Positions 61,442 to 64,000 of a stretch of DNA of 64,000 nucleotides are shown here, piece by piece. The stretch is taken from positions 1 through 64,000 of the forward strand of contig JAKUCV010001955.1 in NCBI GenBank assembly GCA_028386065.3. The letters are read 5' to 3'. The stretch comes from Turnera subulata. Its lineage: Eukaryota > Streptophyta > Magnoliopsida > Malpighiales > Passifloraceae. The position numbers and the translations under genes are program-made. Below the pieces are notes generated by a model. That model ran no database searches. It saw nothing but the letters and a program-made list of their open reading frames with translations, and was not told the origin of the DNA. Each line of letters opens with the position of its first letter. Position 1 is the stretch's first letter.

Positions 61442-61697
61442 TATGTTATGTGATGCATGAGCAAATTTTATCTTATTTTGAGCCAATGTCCTATAAGAGT
61501 TGAGTGTTATACCTTGTACAAATTTATGAATCTAACTCTTCTTTTCTTGGCTCTTCTATCTTGTGCTCATTCACTTTGATCCTTTGCTCTTGAATGGTTG
61601 GATTGATTTGCCTTCATTTCAATTCATTTCTTTTTGCTTCCTGAATAGTTTGTCAATATCAAAACCTATAAGAAGCAGGGAGGCATTAGTTTCAACA

Positions 61698-62843
61698 CGG
61701 GAAAGTTGGAAAAGCACCACAGATGAGCTCAAAATGTCCGGGGATGGCATCCAAAAATCCTTATAAATCATCCCCATATTTGTGGAATCATCTTAGGTAG
61801 CATTTGACAGAATGGATTTGGAGATTGCTCATTGGTGCGGCAGTGTGGCGCTACTGGGACGATTTTTGAGTTTTGAGCTGAAATTTTGATTTTTGAGTTT
61901 TGAGCTGAAATTTCTGCACACATCAATAAAAATACAATCCAACTACCTGCAAAATTTCAGAATTTTCTGAGACGTGGGTGTCCGACTTTTTATTTTTGGA
62001 ACAATTAAAATCCCGTAAATTTGTAAAAATGGAAAAGCACCTCAGATGAGCTCAAAATATCCGGGGAAGGCATCCAAAAAACAATACAAATCATTCCCAT
62101 AATTGTGGGTTCATCTTAGGTAGCATTTGACATGGTGGATTTGGAGATTTCTCTTATGCATTGGTTCACTGGGCCATTGGTGCGCCATTGGTGCGCTATT
62201 GGGGCGCCATTGTTGCGCCATTGGTGCAATTTTTGAGTTTTCAGCTGAAATTTTGTACACACAACAATAAAAATCCAATCCAACTACCTGAAAAATTTTA
62301 AATTTTTATGAGATGTGGAAGTCCAACTTTTTATTTTTGGAAGAATTAAAATCTCGTAAATCGGGAAAAATGGAAAAGCACCTCATATGAGCTCAAAATG
62401 TCCGGGAAAGGCATCCAAAAATCCTTATAAATCATCCCCATATTTGTGGAATCATCTTAGGTAGCATTTGACAGGATGGATTTGGAGAATTCTCATTGGT
62501 GCGCCATTGGGGCGCTATTGCCACGATTTTTGAGATATGAGCTGAAATTTTGATTTTTGAGTTTTGAGCTGAAATTTTGTACACACACCAATAAAAATCC
62601 AATCCAACTACCTGCAAAATTTTAGAATTTTCTGAGATGTTGAAGTCCGAATTTTTTTTTTTGGAACAATTAAAATCCCGTAAAACGGGAAAATGGGAAA
62701 AGCACCTCAGATGAGCTCAAAATCTCCGGAGATGGCATCCAAAAATCCTTATAAAGCATCCCCATATTTGTGAAATCATCTTAGGTAGCAAATGACAGGG
62801 TGGAATTGAGATTGCTCTTATGCATTGGTTCACTAGGCCATTG
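61698..62843 (+). repeat. Satellite block 3
   Basis: About three monomers continue block 2 after the retroelement, in the same orientation and subfamily. The first five bases are the right target duplication CGGGA. The block ends inside the last monomer at ACTAGGCCATTG, the start of its 11-bp patch, where LINE sequence begins. Confidence 0.9.
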
Positions 62844-64000
62844 CCAAATTAAAATAAGGCTCCACGACCCTACCGGCCGGCGCTGCCACAGTACCCTTCC
62901 CAACACCACCATCAACCCCACCAATCTCTCCTACATCAGCCACCCTTCCCCCTTAACCAACCCTGGAGACCCCGCAATCAACAACCACCACAACAAACCA
63001 CTGATCGCCCTCAGATACCACCATATTTTTCGAGATGGAGTAGAGACAAGGTTCAGGCCGCCGTGGATAGCGGGGAGGCTATTACTTTATACGTTGACAA
63101 CCTCTAGGATGCCTGGAAACCAATGGATATCTACAGGATTATGTCCAAATATGGTGAGGAGATAGATGTTTATGTTCCCAATAAGAGGAATAAGGAGAGA
63201 AACAGGTTTGGGTTTGTTCGCTCTCGGGGGGTGAAGGATCTGTAGCGCCTCTTGCGTGATGTCAATCGGGTGCAGGTGGAGAACGGCGTGGTGAGGGCCA
63301 ATCTGGCTAGGGGTAGGCAGAACCCGAAGGCTCGTGTCGCTGGTCATACTGGACCTACCCTGCCTCGTAGGAGGGTTACGCCAGGGAATAGTTTTGCAGA
63401 TACTGTGAAGGGTACAATACCAGTTCCATTACCCAGGCAGTCTGAGGGGCCGGGTGCAGGCATCACCTTTATCCCAACCATAGAGACACTGAGATGGTTG
63501 TCGAGGTGTGTCGTGGGTGTGTTGAAGAGGCCAGAGAGTATGGACTCGGTTCATGTCTTGTGGACGCTGCATGGGTGGATCGATGTGACTGTGTCTGATT
63601 TGGGTGGTGATAAGGTGCTTGTTTGTTTTCCTTCAACTGAAGCCAGGTGTCAGTTCTTACAGCAGCATCATGACTGGGTGCACTTATGGTTCGAAACTCT
63701 ACAACCTTGGTCAGTGGGAGATAGGGCAACAAACAGATGTTGTTGGGTTAAAGTGCGTGGGCTACCTTTGAATGCATGGTGCAGGGAGTTTTTTGATCTA
63801 ATTGGTTCCTTCTTTGGGAAGCTGGTGAGGATTCACCAAGAAACTGAGCAGTGCCTGCACTTAGGGGCGGCGAGATTAGAAGTGTTGACGACGCTTGGTG
63901 GGTTGATCAGTAAGAGGCTTGAGGTGAAGGTGATGGGGCAATTGTACCAGGTAGAGGTGATGGGAATTAATGGGAGTAACAGGGAGTTGGAGGACTCGTC
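62844..64000 (+). mobile_element. L1-type plant LINE, 5'-truncated, continues beyond window
   Basis: The satellite changes abruptly to a GC-richer sequence that is already in an open ORF1 frame from 62853, with no ATG. That is the expected result of the incomplete reverse transcription that truncates LINEs at the 5' end. The rest of ORF1, ORF2 and the poly(A) tail would lie to the right. No target duplication can be judged from one end. Confidence 0.75.
62853..64000 (+). pseudogene. LINE ORF1 (RNA-binding protein), two in-frame stops, partial
   Basis: ORF1 proteins bind LINE RNA for retrotransposition. The frame begins Pro/Gln-rich (62860-63020). An RRM-like domain follows: an RNP2-like ITLYVDNL at about 63084-63104 and an RNP1-like NRFGFVRS at about 63205-63228. 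Next is a basic linker, then a domain with KVRGLPLNAWCREFF (about 63750-63794), typical of plant L1 ORF1 proteins of the DUF4283 type. TAG codons at 63105-63107 and 63243-63245 interrupt an otherwise continuous frame of 1,148 bp with no frameshift. Both sites sit where tryptophan (TGG) would be plausible, so each may be a single G-to-A change. The copy is dead but not old. Confidence 0.7.

Larger units (their letters stand above)
53021..61697 (-). mobile_element. Young composite LTR retrotransposon, copia-derived, non-autonomous
   Basis: The 8,677-bp element is bounded by TGTT...AACA LTRs and a perfect 5-bp duplication. Minus-strand order is: 5' LTR (60047-61697), primer site (60032-60044), gag (58671-59990), a protease remnant, palindrome pairs, a plus-strand gene-like unit (57.1-58.0 kb), more palindrome pairs, a plant-specific ORF (to 55791), an assembly gap, and 3' LTR. 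Integrase, RT and RNase H are absent, so mobilisation would need a related autonomous element. By eye, the LTRs differ at 16 of 1,547 comparable sites with no net indel, about 1%. With commonly used plant substitution rates that implies insertion within the last million years. Gag type and the GPKKIWVPK-like end point to copia, probably a SIRE-like lineage. Confidence 0.9.
60047..61697 (-). repeat. 5' LTR of the copia-derived element (complete, 1,651 bp)
   Basis: It runs from TGTTAGAACAATAGCCC to TTTCAACA and is followed by the CGGGA duplication. In the minus-strand sense a TATA box lies about 260 bp into it (near 61436), and the ten palindrome pairs follow, so the pairs should be in the transcribed part. 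The plus-strand GAGGGGGGGTGAATAG near the inner end is the pyrimidine-rich CTATTCACCCCCC end typical of several copia LTRs. Confidence 0.9.

Noticed and set aside
247..62843. Satellite monomers as possible 5S rDNA or other RNA genes
   Set aside because: I see no internal control region, conserved rRNA motif or tRNA-like fold, and the monomers vary in length and sequence too freely.
62800..63165. 121-codon plus-strand frame starting in the last satellite monomer
   Set aside because: It crosses the satellite-LINE joint and is in a different frame from the ORF1 protein, which shows the RRM-like motifs.

Overview
This window is plant nuclear heterochromatin, probably from a eudicot. No ordinary single-copy host gene is visible. 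The evidence is a long head-to-tail satellite array invaded by plant-type transposons: a gypsy element, a copia-derived element with a plant-specific accessory ORF, a hAT-like DNA element and an L1-type LINE. There are also two runs of N (36072-36898 and 54568-54848). I see no prokaryotic operon, CRISPR array, tRNA or rRNA.

Layout. 1-246 is unassigned flank. 247-32117 is satellite block 1: monomers average about 344 bp, all in the same orientation, and are interrupted at 7557-8260 by a 704-bp G-rich hAT-like non-autonomous element. 32118-37105 is a minus-strand Ty3/gypsy element. It has one LTR at its 3' end, a long RT/RNase H/integrase frame, and a gag that lies mostly in an assembly gap; its 5' LTR is missing. 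37106-53020 is satellite block 2, a diverged subfamily with its own higher-order repeats. 53021-61697 is a young minus-strand LTR element with two 1,651-bp LTRs (the left one partly in the gap) and a 5-bp target duplication, CGGGA. It keeps a copia-type gag but has lost most of pol. In its place it carries a plant-specific ORF on the minus strand and a gene-like unit on the plus strand. 61698-62843 is satellite block 3. From 62844 to the end is a 5'-truncated LINE ORF1 on the plus strand, running off the window.

The most striking structure is in the 53-61.7 kb element. The 12-bp palindrome AACATCGATGTT (about 65 copies by eye, a few with one or two changes) occurs almost only as pairs. The two copies of a pair always start 20 or 21 bp apart, although the 8-9 bp between them is different in nearly every pair. 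In each LTR, ten pairs recur about every 74 bp. More pairs lie in front of the accessory ORF and just after the truncated gag. Each pair can fold into a 12-bp stem with an 8-9 nt loop, or present two palindromic protein sites two helical turns apart. The LTR pairs would lie in the element's transcribed leader. I do not recognise this as a described system.

The satellite is also layered. Each monomer holds a GC-rich run of 11-bp units, one or two 27-bp units, and a conserved dyad (TCCCG, TAAAT, CGGGA). Groups of monomers are repeated as higher-order units. Together with a gypsy element resembling the CRM (centromeric) clade, this suggests a centromeric or pericentromeric origin. That is an inference, not shown by the sequence.
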